Assembly (NCBI GenBank): GCA_030039135.1
Contig: JASHQN010000033.1
Location: forward strand, 1-5,525
Direction: 5' to 3'
From: Thermoplasmata archaeon
GTDB lineage: Archaea; Thermoplasmatota; Thermoplasmata; Lutacidiplasmatales; UBA184
DNA: 5,525 bases
The notes under the pieces are model-generated. The model was not told the DNA's origin and did not search any database. It saw only the letters and a program-made list of their open reading frames with translations. The stretch's first letter is position 1; each line of letters starts with the position of its first letter. The position numbers and the translations under genes were made by a program. Shown piece by piece: positions 5,161 to 5,525 of this stretch.

Positions 5161-5525
5161 TTGGCAACCCGAGTGAATCGCCGATGGCTGATCGCGAAGC
5201 CCCTAAGCGGGAGCGTCTCTGAAGCGAACTTCCGTTGGGCCGAGTCCCCCGTTCCCGTGGTGGCCGACGGCCAGTTCCTGGTCCACAATCGTTGGCTCTC
5301 GGTCGACCCTACTCAGGCGCTCGTGCTGCGCGCCGGGGATCCCCCAGGGAGTGCGGTTCCCATCGGGGAGGCGCCGTGGTCCCTCGCCGTGTCGGAGGTC
5401 CTAGAGTCCCGCCACCCGGATTTCTCACCGGGAGACATCGTTCACGGTGAGATGGCCTGGGAGGACTACACCCTAACGGATGGGACGGGATTCAACCCCG
5501 CGTTTCGGGTGCCGGACGGAGTTCC
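5161..5525 (+). CDS. NADP-dependent MDR-family oxidoreductase, CurA / prostaglandin-reductase-like (N-terminal part)
   Basis: The frame is open from TTG 5161 to the right edge, 121 codons. The product starts MATRVNRRWLIAKPLSGSVS and follows the N-terminal catalytic (GroES-like) domain of zinc-free medium-chain reductases: NRRWLIAKP (6-14), ESPVPVVADGQFLVHNRWLSVDP (28-50), IGEAPWSLAVSEVLESRHPDFSPGDIVHG, then WEDYTLTDG and the start of FRVPDGV. These enzymes use NADPH to reduce C=C bonds of enones or 2-alkenals. The family is usually about 330-345 residues, so roughly the last two thirds, including the nucleotide-binding Rossmann domain, is outside the window. The usual DP-Y-M-R after LSVDP is DPTQALVL here, which may alter the substrate pocket. 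No zinc-ligand set is present in what can be seen. The start is supported by the Shine-Dalgarno site and an in-frame stop directly before it. Confidence 0.87.
   Translation, partial: MATRVNRRWLIAKPLSGSVSEANFRWAESPVPVVADGQFLVHNRWLSVDPTQALVLRAGDPPGSAVPIGEAPWSLAVSEVLESRHPDFSPGDIVHGEMAWEDYTLTDGTGFNPAFRVPDGV

Noticed and set aside
4439..5176. A 245-codon plus-strand open frame shifted against the DinB-like gene
   Set aside because: It is Arg/Ala/Pro/Gly-rich, without motif, and shares its strand with a gene carrying the conserved metal-ligand helices.

Overview
The window is GC-rich, close-packed chromosomal DNA. Several signals point to an archaeon. TATA-like boxes (ATATAGG and relatives) lie about 25 bases upstream of start codons that lack a Shine-Dalgarno sequence, and other genes have good Shine-Dalgarno sites. 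That mix of leaderless and leadered genes, with the box near -25 rather than -10, fits a high-GC euryarchaeal or Thermoplasmatota-type lineage better than a bacterium. This is inference: no rRNA, tRNA or marker gene is present to fix the taxonomy.

Left part (1-1249): a minus-strand pair, a VOC (glyoxalase-fold) protein followed by a SnoaL/NTF2-like protein that runs off the left edge. The two are joined by a 4-base ATGA overlap. An HxlR-type regulator is transcribed divergently from the pair. The 72-base space between them holds an AT-rich TATA element usable in both directions and an imperfect inverted repeat overlapping it, which looks like the operator of an autoregulated local switch. Bases 1250-1493 are noncoding between convergent genes and hold three short hairpins.

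Middle part (1494-3935): a minus-strand, probably two-gene operon. A metal-dependent amidohydrolase of the Xaa-Pro dipeptidase-like type is followed 51 bases later by a flavin amine oxidase of the monomeric sarcosine oxidase / N-methyltryptophan oxidase family. A plausible but unproven joint job is release of a secondary or N-alkyl amino acid by the hydrolase and its oxidation by the flavoenzyme. The oxidase keeps the covalent-FAD cysteine and the substrate-carboxylate residues, but has tryptophan where sarcosine oxidase has an active-site histidine.

Right part (3936-5525): a roughly 440-base stretch with no supportable gene, then a plus-strand DinB-like four-helix-bundle protein with a basic C-terminal tail, then the N-terminal third of an NADP-dependent MDR-type oxidoreductase (CurA / prostaglandin reductase-like) that starts at TTG and runs off the right edge.

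I found no mobile element, CRISPR array, tRNA or rRNA, and no clear case for a wholly new system. The most useful leads are the HxlR operator, the hydrolase-oxidase pair with its altered active site, and the leaderless promoter signature.
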